Origin: Psychromonas sp. B3M02
GTDB taxonomy: Bacteria; Pseudomonadota; Gammaproteobacteria; Enterobacterales; Psychromonadaceae
Length of the DNA: 64,000 bases
Direction of reading: 5' to 3'
NCBI RefSeq assembly: GCF_003318165.1
Contig: NZ_QOCB01000039.1
Location: forward strand, 31,343-95,342
In this document: positions 35,551-45,122 of the stretch, piece by piece
Layout of the letters: each line of letters begins with the position of its first letter
How positions within the stretch are numbered: position 1 is the first letter of the stretch
Translations under genes and position numbers: made by a program
The notes under the pieces: model-generated
Seen by the model: the letters and a program-made list of their open reading frames with translations, nothing else
What the model was told of the DNA's origin: nothing
Databases searched by the model: none

Positions 35551-37308
35551 TCAGAAGTTATCTCTTAGCATGATGAAGAGTTGTGATGCGCTGATGCCCA
35601 TGAAGATGAAGGCGAGCCATTGCCAGAATTTTACTGGGTCTCTTTCTAGGAGTGATTTTTTTGGGGCTTTTGCGATCTGTCTTTGTTGCACTTTGGTGAG
35701 GTCACCGATGAATTCGCTCATGCTACTGTAGCGTTGGTTAGGCTTTGGATTAAGGGCTTTTTGTAAGACTTTATCTAGGCGTGATGAGATTTCCGGGCGT
35801 AATGGTTGAATAGATACATATTCCCAGGTGTATTGTCTTGCTCGGTCTAATGATTGTGCTTGGTTGCTGGGATAAGGCAATTGCCCTGATAGCATTTCGT
35901 AGGCGATCACGGCAATCGAGAATAGATCTGACAGCGCACTACTTTCACCGTTGTTTAAGTATTCTGGTGCAATGTAATCCACTGCGCCTAGTGGCTCTTC
36001 TTGTTGCTCTTTGACTATCTCTTCAAAACCATTTACACGCACGGTTCCGAAATCTAATATCTTTATGTTTCCGTCTGACGTAAGCATGATGTTTTCTGGT
36101 TTTAAATCTCTATGTACCATGCCCGCACGTTGTAATACGCGAACGGCATTAACCACTTTGTTAATGATCGTATTCACTTGCTGTAGTTCAGGATGAGGGT
36201 TATCTAGCATCCATTGTCGTAGCGAGACCCCTTCTACATATTCACAGATGTGATATAAAAATACTGAGTTTTTAATATTATTGGCTATCGACATTATGCT
36301 TGGGTTATCTATCGACTGCCCTACCCACTGCTCTTTGTAAAAACCAAGTAGGTAATTTAAATCTTCTTCAAAATTAAGCGATGGCATTTTTAATACCACT
36401 TTGTTTTGATTACTTTTATCAGTCGCTAAATAAACATGACTTCTTGCGCCTTCGTGCAACACTTTATCAATTCTAAAGCAATCTATCTCGTTGCCTACTT
36501 GCAATGCAGGTGGGATAACTAACGTACTCAGGTGAGTAAATAACTCAGAGAGATCCGCATTAGGTAATGTGGTGATTTTGACGATTAAACAACTGATATT
36601 ATCGCTACTGCCCTGCGCTAAAGCTTGGTCACAAATATCTTTCGCAACTTGTTCGTAGTCTTTGGTGGTGGCTCCCTCTGACAATCGACTTAAGTTTGCA
36701 GCTATTACCTCTTTCTCAAGATAATCATGTACACCATCGCTGCTTAGCATAAATAGGTCATCTACTTGCAACGAGACAGCTTGATAATCAATATCTAGAT
36801 GACAATCCATGCCTAATGCACGGGTTAATACTGAATTTTTAGCATGAGTTCTTCGGCTGTGGTCATGAGACAGTTGTGTTAATGCTTGTTCACGATAACG
36901 ATAGATACGGCTATCGCCAATATGAATAAGGTGTGCTGTGGTTGATTTAAATATCACACTACTAAAAGTGGTGATCAGGCCGTTATGTCTTAGGTCATTT
37001 TGATTATGTTGATATAACCAAGTATTGAGGGAGTTTAAGACTTTACTGGCAGATTGTTTGACGTCCCAACTGTTGTTGGTGCTGTAATAGTCTGCAATGA
37101 ATTGCGTGACGCTAGTATGGCTGGCTTGTTGCCCGTTATCACTGCAGCTCACGCCGTCAGCAACACAGGCAACAATACCTTTAATACGTTTTTCTGAATC
37201 TGAATAAGGGTCCTTTAGCGCAAAAGCATCTTGGTTAACTTCTCGATTACCCGCTGTGGAGTAACCACCCATTGATACTGTTAGCTTAGCTTTAGGACGC
37301 TTATCCAT
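35551..37308 (-). CDS. Bifunctional PP2C phosphatase / Ser-Thr protein kinase, membrane-anchored
   Basis: 585 residues. An N-terminal PP2C domain (residues ~10-245): GNREVNQDAFAL, ACVADGVSCSDNG, LIHIGDSRIYR, LMLSSDGVHDY-like segment, SSDNISCLIV. A kinase domain (~272-535): LHEGARSHVYLA, VVLKMPS (catalytic Lys), MVHRDLKPENIMLTSDG, KILDFGTV and APEYLNNGESSALSDLFS. The C-terminal helix FWQWLAFIFMGISASQLFIML anchors it. Kinases of this type lie beside assimilatory nitrate genes in Pseudomonas and related bacteria. Here it is the last gene of nirB-nirD-transporter-kinase, 18 bp after the transporter. A role in regulating nitrate uptake is inferred from context. Confidence 0.92.
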   Translation of the reverse strand: MDKRPKAKLTVSMGGYSTAGNREVNQDAFALKDPYSDSEKRIKGIVACVADGVSCSDNGQQASHTSVTQFIADYYSTNNSWDVKQSASKVLNSLNTWLYQHNQNDLRHNGLITTFSSVIFKSTTAHLIHIGDSRIYRYREQALTQLSHDHSRRTHAKNSVLTRALGMDCHLDIDYQAVSLQVDDLFMLSSDGVHDYLEKEVIAANLSRLSEGATTKDYEQVAKDICDQALAQGSSDNISCLIVKITTLPNADLSELFTHLSTLVIPPALQVGNEIDCFRIDKVLHEGARSHVYLATDKSNQNKVVLKMPSLNFEEDLNYLLGFYKEQWVGQSIDNPSIMSIANNIKNSVFLYHICEYVEGVSLRQWMLDNPHPELQQVNTIINKVVNAVRVLQRAGMVHRDLKPENIMLTSDGNIKILDFGTVRVNGFEEIVKEQQEEPLGAVDYIAPEYLNNGESSALSDLFSIAVIAYEMLSGQLPYPSNQAQSLDRARQYTWEYVSIQPLRPEISSRLDKVLQKALNPKPNQRYSSMSEFIGDLTKVQQRQIAKAPKKSLLERDPVKFWQWLAFIFMGISASQLFIMLRDNF

Positions 37309-37326
37309 GTTCTGTATTACCTTCTA

Positions 37327-38799
37327 TTAATGGCTACTCACATCTATCATAGTAACACTACCATCTTCATTTACTTCGGCAATTTTACCTTTAGGTTCTG
37401 CCATGAATAATAGCGTGATTAAACCAATAAAGGCAGTACAAGCAATCACATAGAAGAATGTTTGGTAACTTACAAAAGATAATACTGTTAAGTAAACAAC
37501 CGCCCCCACGTTACCATACGCACCAGTCATACCTGCAATTTGGCCAGTCATACGACGTTTGATTAATGGTACTGTTGCAAATACTGCACCTTCACCTGCT
37601 TGCACGAAGAAAGAACATAACATTGCTGCTGCAACGGCAATCCATAGTGTCCAGCTAGATTCAATTTGTGCCATTAGTAAGTAACCTAATGCTAAACCTG
37701 CTGTTAAGATAATTAACGTTGATTTACGACCAAACTTATCAGACAACCAACCGCCACCTGGGCGAGAAGCTAGATTCATAAAGGCATAAGCTGAGGCAAC
37801 CATACCCGCAATAACCGGTGTTAATTCAAAGGTTTCTAGGAAGAATAACGGTAACATTGAAACCACAGCTAATTCAGAACCAAACGTTGCAAAGTAAAGA
37901 ATATTTAATACCGCTACTTGCTTGAATTTGTACTGGTGAATTTCAGGTACTGGTGTAGTGAAAATTGATTTATTAACTTTCCATACCTGTGACCATTCAT
38001 ATAGGTACAAAGCAAATAGGAATGCGTAAATCACATAACAGATTGTGTTAGAGATCATACCTACGTTGTCTGGTGATAATTTCCAAGCTAATAGGGCAAG
38101 TGCCGCATACATTGGTACTTTCATGATCAGTAATAAGAAGAAATCACCTTTTGAAGTCACTTCCATTGCAGTTAGATTTTTAGGTTTAAAGTAAGTTGAG
38201 CCTTTTGGTGTATCGGTAATGTTTGTGTAAAAGATAAAACCAAATACTAAGCTTAGTAGACCCGTTACTACCATTGCATAACGCCAGCCGTCATCACCGC
38301 CAAACATTAATGCAACAGTTGGTAGGGTGAATGCTGCAGCAGCACTACCAAAGTTACCCCAACCGCCGTAAATACCTTCGGCTGTACCGAGCTCATTATG
38401 TGGGAACCATTCAGATACCAAACGAATACCGATAACAAAACCAGCACCAATGAAACCTAGAGCAAAACGTGAAATCGCCGCTTGCATAAAGTTATCTGAA
38501 AAAGCGAAAGTGAAACAAGGGATTGAACATAAAACTAATAACGCAGAGTAAACTAATCGTGGACCATATTTATCTGTTAGCGAGCCGATAATGACACGAG
38601 CAGGAATGGTGATCGCAACATTTAAGATTAATAGGGTTTTAATTTCTTCTGTGGTTAAGCCTAGGGTTTCTTTTACTGATTGTAATAATGGCGCAAAGTT
38701 AAACCACACAGCAAAAGTAATAAAAAATGCCATCCAGCTTAAGTGTAATGTTTTCATTTTTCCTTGGAAGGAAAATATATTAAATGAACTGTTACTCAT
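37327..38799 (-). CDS. Nitrate/nitrite transporter, MFS family (NasA/NarK type)
   Basis: 490 residues with about twelve hydrophobic segments. The nitrate-porter signatures are visible: FGFAPLLQ-like start (FNFAPLLQSVKETLGLTTEEIK), ARVIIGSLTDKYGPR, EWFPHNELGTAEGIYGGWGNFG and, in the second half, NLASRPGGGWLSDKFGRK. The loop around residue 210 is long. It imports nitrate for the divergent reductase. It follows nirD by 144 bp with a large stem-loop between them. A symbol is withheld because nasA is used for different proteins in different species. Confidence 0.92.
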   Translation of the reverse strand: MSNSSFNIFSFQGKMKTLHLSWMAFFITFAVWFNFAPLLQSVKETLGLTTEEIKTLLILNVAITIPARVIIGSLTDKYGPRLVYSALLVLCSIPCFTFAFSDNFMQAAISRFALGFIGAGFVIGIRLVSEWFPHNELGTAEGIYGGWGNFGSAAAAFTLPTVALMFGGDDGWRYAMVVTGLLSLVFGFIFYTNITDTPKGSTYFKPKNLTAMEVTSKGDFFLLLIMKVPMYAALALLAWKLSPDNVGMISNTICYVIYAFLFALYLYEWSQVWKVNKSIFTTPVPEIHQYKFKQVAVLNILYFATFGSELAVVSMLPLFFLETFELTPVIAGMVASAYAFMNLASRPGGGWLSDKFGRKSTLIILTAGLALGYLLMAQIESSWTLWIAVAAAMLCSFFVQAGEGAVFATVPLIKRRMTGQIAGMTGAYGNVGAVVYLTVLSFVSYQTFFYVIACTAFIGLITLLFMAEPKGKIAEVNEDGSVTMIDVSSH

Positions 38800-38869
38800 A
38801 GATATCCTGTCTAATTATTGAGAATTCATACCAAGCATGCTTGTTAATAATTTAAAGCTCGGCATAACA

Positions 38870-38917
38870 AACAAGTTACTTTAAGAGAGACTGAGTCTCT
38901 CATTAAAATAACTTGTT
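38870..38917 (-). other. Long intercistronic stem-loop between nirD and the transporter
   Basis: AACAAGTTA and TAACTTGTT form the base, and GAGAGAC-TGA-GTCTCTC the top; the intervening TTTAA/ATTAAA also pair partly. No uridine tract follows on the minus strand. It may attenuate transcription or stabilise the nirBD part of the message. Confidence 0.55.
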
Positions 38918-38943
38918 AGGTGTAGGCTGATGTAATGATCTGA

Positions 38944-39288
38944 TTAAGACGCTTCTTTTAGCTGAACTTGATCATTCTCGATACGTACGTTGTAGGTTTT
39001 TAATTTATGATCAGGTGAATCTAAACACTCACCAGTTGATAAATTAAAACGCTGTTTGTACAGAGGAGAGGCAACATAGATAATATCTTGCGTTGAACCA
39101 ATTAAACCACGTGATAACACATTGGCACCGCCAAATGGGTCGTAATTAGCAACGGCATAGACGTTATTCGTTTGTTTACATAAGAAGATAGCCACTTGCT
39201 GCTCGTTATATAAAGCACAAATACCTGCGTTAGGTGTTAAATCATTTGCTGCGCAGATATTTGTCCATGTTGTGTTTGATGTTTCCAT
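38944..39288 (-). CDS. nirD: Nitrite reductase (NADH) small subunit
   Basis: 114 residues, usual size. It is a Rieske-fold protein that pairs with NirB, with NICAANDLTPNAGICALYN, VAIFLCKQTNNVYAVANYDPFGGANVLSRG and SPLYKQRFNLSTGECLD. As in other NirD proteins the Fe-S ligand Cys/His pairs of true Rieske proteins are replaced. It sits 13 bp after nirB, so co-transcription is certain in practice. The pair reduces nitrite to ammonium in the cytoplasm using NADH. Confidence 0.93.
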   Translation of the reverse strand: METSNTTWTNICAANDLTPNAGICALYNEQQVAIFLCKQTNNVYAVANYDPFGGANVLSRGLIGSTQDIIYVASPLYKQRFNLSTGECLDSPDHKLKTYNVRIENDQVQLKEAS

Positions 39289-39301
39289 TTTCTTATCCCT
39301 A

Positions 39302-41827
39302 TTAAACTAATTCTGTAACTTCAATTTCTTTCTCTAGCGGGAAACGTTGCCCCCTAACAATTTTATAAACTAGACCAGAATCTTGTTCCTGACTGTTAAT
39401 AAAGTGTTTGAAACGTTTCAGTTTTTCAGGACTTTCAATGGTAGTTTTCCATTCACATTGGTAATGCGCAATGTTGTTTTGCATCTCTGCTTCTAGCTCT
39501 GCATTGATGTTAAGCGAGTCATCAACCACTACTTTACGTAAGTATTCGATACCGCCTTCTAAGTTTTCTAACCACACTGATGTACGTTGTAAACGATCAG
39601 CGGTGCGAATGTAGAACATATAGATTCGGTCAATGTAAGTACGTACTTGCTCATCGGTTAAATCAGATGCAAATAGGTCTCCATGACGAGGACGCATACC
39701 ACCATTACCACCGAAGTATAAGTTCCAGCCACCATCAGTTGCGATCAAGCCAAAGTCTTTACCCTGTGCTTCAGCACATTCACGGGTACAACCCGACACA
39801 CCGAACTTCACTTTATGTGGTGAGCGTAAACCTTTGTAGCGATTCTCTAGCTCTATCGCAAAACCAATACTGTTTTTCACTCCGTAGCGACACCAAGTAT
39901 CACCCACACAAGATTTAACAGTACGTAACGATTTTCCGTAGGCATGACCAGTTTCAAAACCCGCGTCCACTAGTTTTTTCCAAATCGTCGGCAGTTGATG
40001 TAACTGTGCACCAAAAAGATCCACACGAGCGCCGCCCGTTACTTTGGTATAAAGGTTAAATTCATTCGCTATTTGACCGATAGCAATCAAACCATCTGGT
40101 GTCACTTCACCGCCTGGCATACGTGGAACTACTGAGTAAGTGCCATCTTTTTGCATGTTACCAAGGTAGTTATCATTGGTATCTTGTAAACCAACGTGTT
40201 CGTCTTCTAATACGTAATCATTCCAGTAAGAAGCAAGGATACTTGCCACGGCTGGTTTACAAATTTCACAACCGATACCTGAACCACATTCCGCTAATAG
40301 AGCAGAAAACGTTTTGATGCGTTTAACACGAATGATGTCGGCTAATTCTTGACGTGAGTATGCAAAATGTTCACAGATATCTTTGTTTACTTCAAAACCT
40401 AGACTGGCTAATTCGCTGTCTAACACTTGTTTCGCTAATGCTGAACAACCACCACAACCTGTCGCGGCTTTTGTCGACTCTTTTAGGTCACCCATGCTAC
40501 AACAACCAGCTGCAACGGCTTCTTTGATATCACCTTTTGATACATCAAAACATGAACAAATTGCAGCGGTATCAGGTAACGCATCGACGCCCATTCCAGC
40601 AGCTTCTTCACCACCAGCAGCAGGTAGAATTAAGACACTTGGATTAGCCGGTAAATCCATATCGTTTAATTTTAGTTGCAGTAAAGTACCGTAAGCTTCT
40701 ACATCGCCCACTAATACTGCACCAACCATTTTCTTACCATCAGCTGATACGATTAAACGTTTATAAACTTGTTCGATTTCATCATGGTAAGTATAAGATT
40801 GCGCGCCAGGTGTTTGACCGTGTACTTCACCAATACTCGCTACGTCTACACCTAACAGTTTTAACTTGGTACTCATGTCTGCACCAGTAAACTCGGTTTC
40901 TTTGTCACCTTGCATATGTGCTGCAGCGACTTTTGCCATTTGGTAACCCGGAGCAACTAGACCGAAGATAAAGTTTTCCCACAGGGCACATTCACCAATG
41001 GCATACACGTCATCAATATTAGTTTGACAGTGATTGTTGATTACAATTCCGCCACGCTCACCAATGGCAATACCACAGCTACGCGCTAGTTCATCTTGAG
41101 GGCGAATACCCGCAGAGAAGATGATCATATCGGTCTCTAAGAATGAGCCATCCGCAAAGTTCATGCGGTAACGACATTGCTCACCCGCGACTATTTCAGT
41201 GGTTGCTTTCTGTGTATGTACTTGTACGCCTAATTCTTCAATTTTGCGTTTTAATAATGCACCACCGCCGTCGTCTAGCTGAACAGCCATTAAGCGTGGA
41301 GCAAATTCTACAATGTGTGTTTCTACACCCAGATTAACCAGTGCATTACCAGCCTCTAGGCCTAATAAACCACCACCGATCACCACACCAACTTTACTGG
41401 TTTTACCTGATTCAGTGATATTTTCTAGGTCATCAATAGTACGATAAACATGACAATGTTCTTGGTCATTACCTGGGATTGGAGGAACAAAAGGGAAAGA
41501 GCCAGTTGCCAATACTAATTTATCGTAGCTTTCTACGCGGCCGCTTGCAGTGATAACGTTTTTGTTTGGGAAATCTAAATCTACGACTTTGTCATTTAAA
41601 ACAAACTTAATACCATTTTCTTCGTAATACGCAGCATCTGTTAATGCGAGGTCATCAGCTGTTTTACCTGAAAAGAAGTAACTTAATTGTACGCGGTCGT
41701 ATGCTAGGCGGGATTCTTCAGAAAAAGTGATCACCTCAAAATTGTGGTTATCACTACCAATAATGGTATCGATAAACTTATGTCCCACCATGCCGTTACC
41801 GACGACAATAACACGTTGCTTGCTCAT
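39302..41827 (-). CDS. nirB: Nitrite reductase (NADH) large subunit
   Basis: 841 residues, full length. N-terminal FAD/NAD domains: VIVVGNGMVGHKFID and GVVIGGGLLGLEAGN. A BFD-type [2Fe-2S] domain lies near residues 425-470 (CSCFDVSKGDIKEAV...AATGCGGC). A second Cys-rich segment follows (CGSGIGCEICKPA). The siroheme/[4Fe-4S] ligands are in SCVGDTWCRYG and GVSGCTRECAEAQGKD. It is the first gene of the minus-strand nitrite/nitrate uptake operon. The promoter candidate is at 41902-41918 (sigma-54 type), about 65 nt of leader from the start codon. Confidence 0.97.
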   Translation of the reverse strand: MSKQRVIVVGNGMVGHKFIDTIIGSDNHNFEVITFSEESRLAYDRVQLSYFFSGKTADDLALTDAAYYEENGIKFVLNDKVVDLDFPNKNVITASGRVESYDKLVLATGSFPFVPPIPGNDQEHCHVYRTIDDLENITESGKTSKVGVVIGGGLLGLEAGNALVNLGVETHIVEFAPRLMAVQLDDGGGALLKRKIEELGVQVHTQKATTEIVAGEQCRYRMNFADGSFLETDMIIFSAGIRPQDELARSCGIAIGERGGIVINNHCQTNIDDVYAIGECALWENFIFGLVAPGYQMAKVAAAHMQGDKETEFTGADMSTKLKLLGVDVASIGEVHGQTPGAQSYTYHDEIEQVYKRLIVSADGKKMVGAVLVGDVEAYGTLLQLKLNDMDLPANPSVLILPAAGGEEAAGMGVDALPDTAAICSCFDVSKGDIKEAVAAGCCSMGDLKESTKAATGCGGCSALAKQVLDSELASLGFEVNKDICEHFAYSRQELADIIRVKRIKTFSALLAECGSGIGCEICKPAVASILASYWNDYVLEDEHVGLQDTNDNYLGNMQKDGTYSVVPRMPGGEVTPDGLIAIGQIANEFNLYTKVTGGARVDLFGAQLHQLPTIWKKLVDAGFETGHAYGKSLRTVKSCVGDTWCRYGVKNSIGFAIELENRYKGLRSPHKVKFGVSGCTRECAEAQGKDFGLIATDGGWNLYFGGNGGMRPRHGDLFASDLTDEQVRTYIDRIYMFYIRTADRLQRTSVWLENLEGGIEYLRKVVVDDSLNINAELEAEMQNNIAHYQCEWKTTIESPEKLKRFKHFINSQEQDSGLVYKIVRGQRFPLEKEIEVTELV

Positions 41828-41864
41828 AGCTTTTTACATCCTTTTAACATTATATTGTTACTTT

Positions 41865-41886
41865 CGCTTATTTGCCCGGATAAGCG
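41865..41886 (-). other. Hairpin in the nirB leader
   Basis: CGCTTAT and ATAAGCG enclose an 8-nt loop (TTGCCCGG on the plus strand). It would lie at the very start of a transcript from the sigma-54 candidate at 41902-41918. It may protect the 5' end or act as a regulatory hairpin; no terminator-like U-run follows. Confidence 0.4.
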
Positions 41887-41901
41887 GCTTAATAATTACG
41901 T

Positions 41902-41918
41902 TGCAAAGAAAACGCCAA
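41902..41918 (-). promoter_or_regulatory. Sigma-54-type promoter candidate for nirB
   Basis: On the minus strand it reads TTGGCGTTTTCTTTGCA: GG and GC are separated by exactly 10 nt, and both the TTGGC (-24) and TTTGCA (-12) elements agree well with TTGGCAC-N5-TTGCA. Nitrogen-assimilation genes commonly use sigma-54 with NtrC. Confidence 0.6.
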
Positions 41919-42053
41919 AAAATAAATAAAAAACAATAAAAATAATAACTTATATTATTCAACACCTTAGCAATGACCACTTGGACAAGACCTTAATCAA
42001 GGTGTATGCCTTACCACCATTTTGTTAAAAAAATGTGAAGTTCTAGTGCGCAA

Positions 42054-42070
42054 GGCACCAAGATGGTGCG
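42054..42070. promoter_or_regulatory. NtrC (GlnG)-type operator
   Basis: GGCACCAAGATGGTGCG contains GCACC-N5-GGTGC, the core of the enterobacterial NtrC consensus TGCACC-N5-GGTGCA. It lies about 140 bp from each of the two sigma-54 candidates, which suits an enhancer that serves both divergent transcripts. Confidence 0.6.
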
Positions 42071-42197
42071 ATATTTCTTTTGTTATTAATTCATTTAATT
42101 TTTTCTTCTTTATATAGCTGTTTTAAGTTGAACTTTAGCCATTGATTTTAAAGAACATTTAAGATTATTTTTTAGTATGTAGAAAAAGCACCACTAA

Positions 42198-42214
42198 TTG
42201 GTCTGCTCTTTGCT
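42198..42214 (+). promoter_or_regulatory. Sigma-54-type promoter candidate for the nitrate reductase gene
   Basis: TTGGTCTGCTCTTTGCT has GG-N10-GC spacing and a perfect TTTGCT -12 element. The -24 element is weaker (TTGGTCT rather than TTGGCAC). It would start transcription near 42225, giving a leader of about 110 nt. Confidence 0.42.
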
Positions 42215-42336
42215 GTAAAAGTACTGTAACTATTTAAATAGATATCAACCGGACATTCATAACAGTTAGATTATTGTGTGTATTCCCTATCATCTAGCAT
42301 TGGTGATAGCGCTAATTGTTATCAAAGAGAGACAAA

Positions 42337-45063
42337 ATGACTCAAAGTAAAGATTTATGGACTAAATCAACCTGTGCTTATTGTGGAGTAGGCTGTGGTA
42401 TTGAAGCGCAATTACAAGCCTCTGGAGAATTAACAATACGTGGTGATAAATCCCACCCAGCCAATTATGGTGACCTATGTTCAAAAGGATTAGCACTAGG
42501 TGAAACCGTTACCCACGAAGGACGTTTACTGCACCCTTCCATTGACGGAACGGAAACAGATTGGCCAACTTCCCTGCAACATGTTGCAGAACAATTCTCA
42601 CAAACCATTGCTGAACATGGTCCTGACTCCGTGGCTTTTTATGTATCAGGACAGCTATTAACCGAAGATTATTACGTCGCAAATAAATTAATGAAGGGCT
42701 TTATCGGTAGCGGTAATATTGATACTAACTCGCGCTTATGTATGTCCTCCACCGTAGCTGGGCACAAGCGCGGTTTTGGTAGTGATACAGTTCCAGGCTG
42801 TTATGAAGACCTTGATACTGCTGAACTAGTAGTGATCACGGGATCTAACTTAGCGTGGTGTCACCCAGTGTTATTTCAACGTTTGAAAAAACAGAAAGCT
42901 CAGCGTGATAATCTATTTATTGTGGTGATTGACCCTCGTGAAACAGATACTTGTTCCATTGCCGATTTACATTTACCCATTCGACCAGAAACCGATGTGG
43001 CGCTATTTAACGGTTTACTCTCTTACCTTGTTACCCATAATAAAATCGATAAAGCCTATATCGACAATCACAGTGAAGGATTTGAAGCCGCATTAAGTAG
43101 TGCTCAACAAGATGCACAATGCATTCAAGCATTAGCTGAAACGTTAGCAGTGAATGAACAGCATATTTCTCAGTTTTTTGAACAGTTTGCAAACACAGAA
43201 AAAGCGATCACTATTTTTTCTCAAGGTGTTAACCAATCCACACAAGGCAGTAACAAGGTAAACAGTATTATTAATTGCCATATCGCCACTGGCCGTATAG
43301 GCAAACCTGGTATGGGCCCATTCTCTGTAACTGGACAACCCAATGCCATGGGTGGCCGCGAAGTTGGTGGCTTATCTAATACGCTAGCAGCGCATATGGA
43401 GTTTGGTGATGATCATGCTAATCACTTGATTAGCGATTTTTGGAGAACGAATACTTTAGCCACTAAACCTGGCTTAAAAGCCGTGGATCTATTTGACCAG
43501 ATGCATCAAGGCAAAATTAAAGCGGTTTGGATCATGGCGACTAATCCAGTCGTCAGCATCCCTAATAGCAATAAAGTCAGAGAAGCCCTAGAGAAATGTC
43601 CCTTTGTAGTGGTGTCTGACTGCATTGCAGAGACAGCAACCACTGAATATGCAGATGTGCTTTTACCTGCGCAAGGTTGGAGTGAAAAATCAGGCACAGT
43701 GACTAACTCTGAACGCCGTATTTCAAGGCAAAGGCGTTTACTCTCTAGTCCAGGTGTTGCTAAGCCTGACTGGTGGATCATGAGTGAAGTGGCAAAACGT
43801 ATGGGATTTGAAGAGGCTTTTAACTTTTTGCATGAAGGCGAAGTGTTTGCTGAATTTGCCAAGATGACCACCTTAGATAATGAAGATGGACGTAACCGAG
43901 ATTTAAACTTGATTGGGTTAACGCAACTTGATGCTAAAGGTTATAGTCAGTTAACCCCACAACAATGGCCAGTGACTGAGTTGCAAACAGAGATTATTCA
44001 ACAGCGTTTATTTGCCGATAAACAATTCTTCACTGCCTCTAAAAAAGCGCAGTTTGTTTCTGTTTCATCGAGTATCAAGGCGAAGGTCTCTGAAAAATCA
44101 TTAATTAAATACCCTCTGATTGTAAACAGCGGACGTATTCGTGACCAATGGCATACTATGACCAGAACTGGTTTATCGAGCCGTTTAGCCGCGCATATTA
44201 CTGAGCCTTTTGTCGCGATTCATCCTGATGATGCCTCACCATTAGCGATTGAAGATAATAACTTAGTTGCCATCAATAGCCCGCAGGGAGCTATGCTAGT
44301 CAGAGCCTTAATTACTAAGCAACAAAATGTTGGGCAGATATTCACACCAATTCACTGGAACAGACAAACAGCTAAAACTGCTAATGTATGTAACTTAGTC
44401 AATGATGATACTGACCCTGTTTCTGGTCAACCTGCTTTAAAATCAACACAGGCTAATATCAAGAAATGGCAATATCAGAGTGAAGCTATGTTGTTAACGC
44501 GTACTCAACTTGATTTTGACGAGTTTGATTATTGGGTGAAACAGAAAGTTGAACAGGGTTATTTATACCGCATTGCCGATGAGCGTTTACCTTCTGAACT
44601 AGCTGCCTCGCTTGAAGCTCTGTTAAGTAATGAGTCAGGTAAAACCTTGCAGTTTGCTAGCACAGATAGCACGCAACAGATGTTATATCGCTATGCATTT
44701 ATTCAGGAAAATCAACTAAATAATGCTTACATAGCGTCGGATAAGCTCACCAATCACTCCTTAGATTGGTTACAGAGTGTATTAGATATGCCTTTAGATG
44801 GCAGTATCGAACAGACACTTATTTCAGGTGTGGTAGAAGGTAAACTTGCTCAAGGTAAGATCATCTGTGCCTGTAAACAAGTGGGCATCAATACGATTAC
44901 CAACGCCATTATCGAAGACGGTTGTTCAACCATCGATAGCATTAAAGAATGTACCAGCGCCGGTACAGGTTGCGGCAGCTGTTTACCAGAAGTGCAAAGC
45001 ATCTTAGACGAGAAACAAGAAACCGTCATACAACGCATTCAAATCGAAGAGTTTGTAGCTTAA
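42337..45063 (+). CDS. nasA: Assimilatory nitrate reductase, catalytic subunit
   Basis: About 908 residues from the ATG at 42337, chosen over an in-frame TTG 21 bp upstream because AAGAGAGA lies right before it. The [4Fe-4S] motif CAYCGVGCGIEAQ...GDLCSKG is at the N-terminus. Molybdopterin segments follow (TNSRLCMSSTVAGHKR, TGSNLAWCHPV, NPVVSIPN, INSPQGAML). A C-terminal BFD-type [2Fe-2S] domain (ICACKQVGINTITNAI...GTGCGSC) is typical of the cytoplasmic assimilatory enzyme. It reduces nitrate to nitrite for NirBD. The symbol follows Klebsiella; other species call it nasC. Confidence 0.93.
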   Translation: MTQSKDLWTKSTCAYCGVGCGIEAQLQASGELTIRGDKSHPANYGDLCSKGLALGETVTHEGRLLHPSIDGTETDWPTSLQHVAEQFSQTIAEHGPDSVAFYVSGQLLTEDYYVANKLMKGFIGSGNIDTNSRLCMSSTVAGHKRGFGSDTVPGCYEDLDTAELVVITGSNLAWCHPVLFQRLKKQKAQRDNLFIVVIDPRETDTCSIADLHLPIRPETDVALFNGLLSYLVTHNKIDKAYIDNHSEGFEAALSSAQQDAQCIQALAETLAVNEQHISQFFEQFANTEKAITIFSQGVNQSTQGSNKVNSIINCHIATGRIGKPGMGPFSVTGQPNAMGGREVGGLSNTLAAHMEFGDDHANHLISDFWRTNTLATKPGLKAVDLFDQMHQGKIKAVWIMATNPVVSIPNSNKVREALEKCPFVVVSDCIAETATTEYADVLLPAQGWSEKSGTVTNSERRISRQRRLLSSPGVAKPDWWIMSEVAKRMGFEEAFNFLHEGEVFAEFAKMTTLDNEDGRNRDLNLIGLTQLDAKGYSQLTPQQWPVTELQTEIIQQRLFADKQFFTASKKAQFVSVSSSIKAKVSEKSLIKYPLIVNSGRIRDQWHTMTRTGLSSRLAAHITEPFVAIHPDDASPLAIEDNNLVAINSPQGAMLVRALITKQQNVGQIFTPIHWNRQTAKTANVCNLVNDDTDPVSGQPALKSTQANIKKWQYQSEAMLLTRTQLDFDEFDYWVKQKVEQGYLYRIADERLPSELAASLEALLSNESGKTLQFASTDSTQQMLYRYAFIQENQLNNAYIASDKLTNHSLDWLQSVLDMPLDGSIEQTLISGVVEGKLAQGKIICACKQVGINTITNAIIEDGCSTIDSIKECTSAGTGCGSCLPEVQSILDEKQETVIQRIQIEEFVA

Positions 45064-45122
45064 GGTTATGGTTAGCTTAATCGCTGACGCTATTCATCAC
45101 CATTGAGTAAATGGTATACAGT

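Larger units (their letters stand above)
41828..42336. promoter_or_regulatory. Divergent nirB / nitrate reductase intergenic region
   Basis: 509 bp without a gene, AT-rich. It holds the NtrC-type site, both sigma-54 candidates and several hairpins (41865-41886; ACCTT-AATC-AAGGT near 41992-42005; CTATCA/TGATAG at 42287-42309 just before the reductase start). A NasT-type antiterminator leader cannot be ruled out but is not needed to explain what I see. Confidence 0.5.

Noticed and set aside
41865..42005. NasT/NasR-type antiterminator leader for nirB
   Set aside because: Hairpins exist but no classic terminator with U-run before nirB was found; the sigma-54/NtrC signals explain the region more simply. 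Not excluded.
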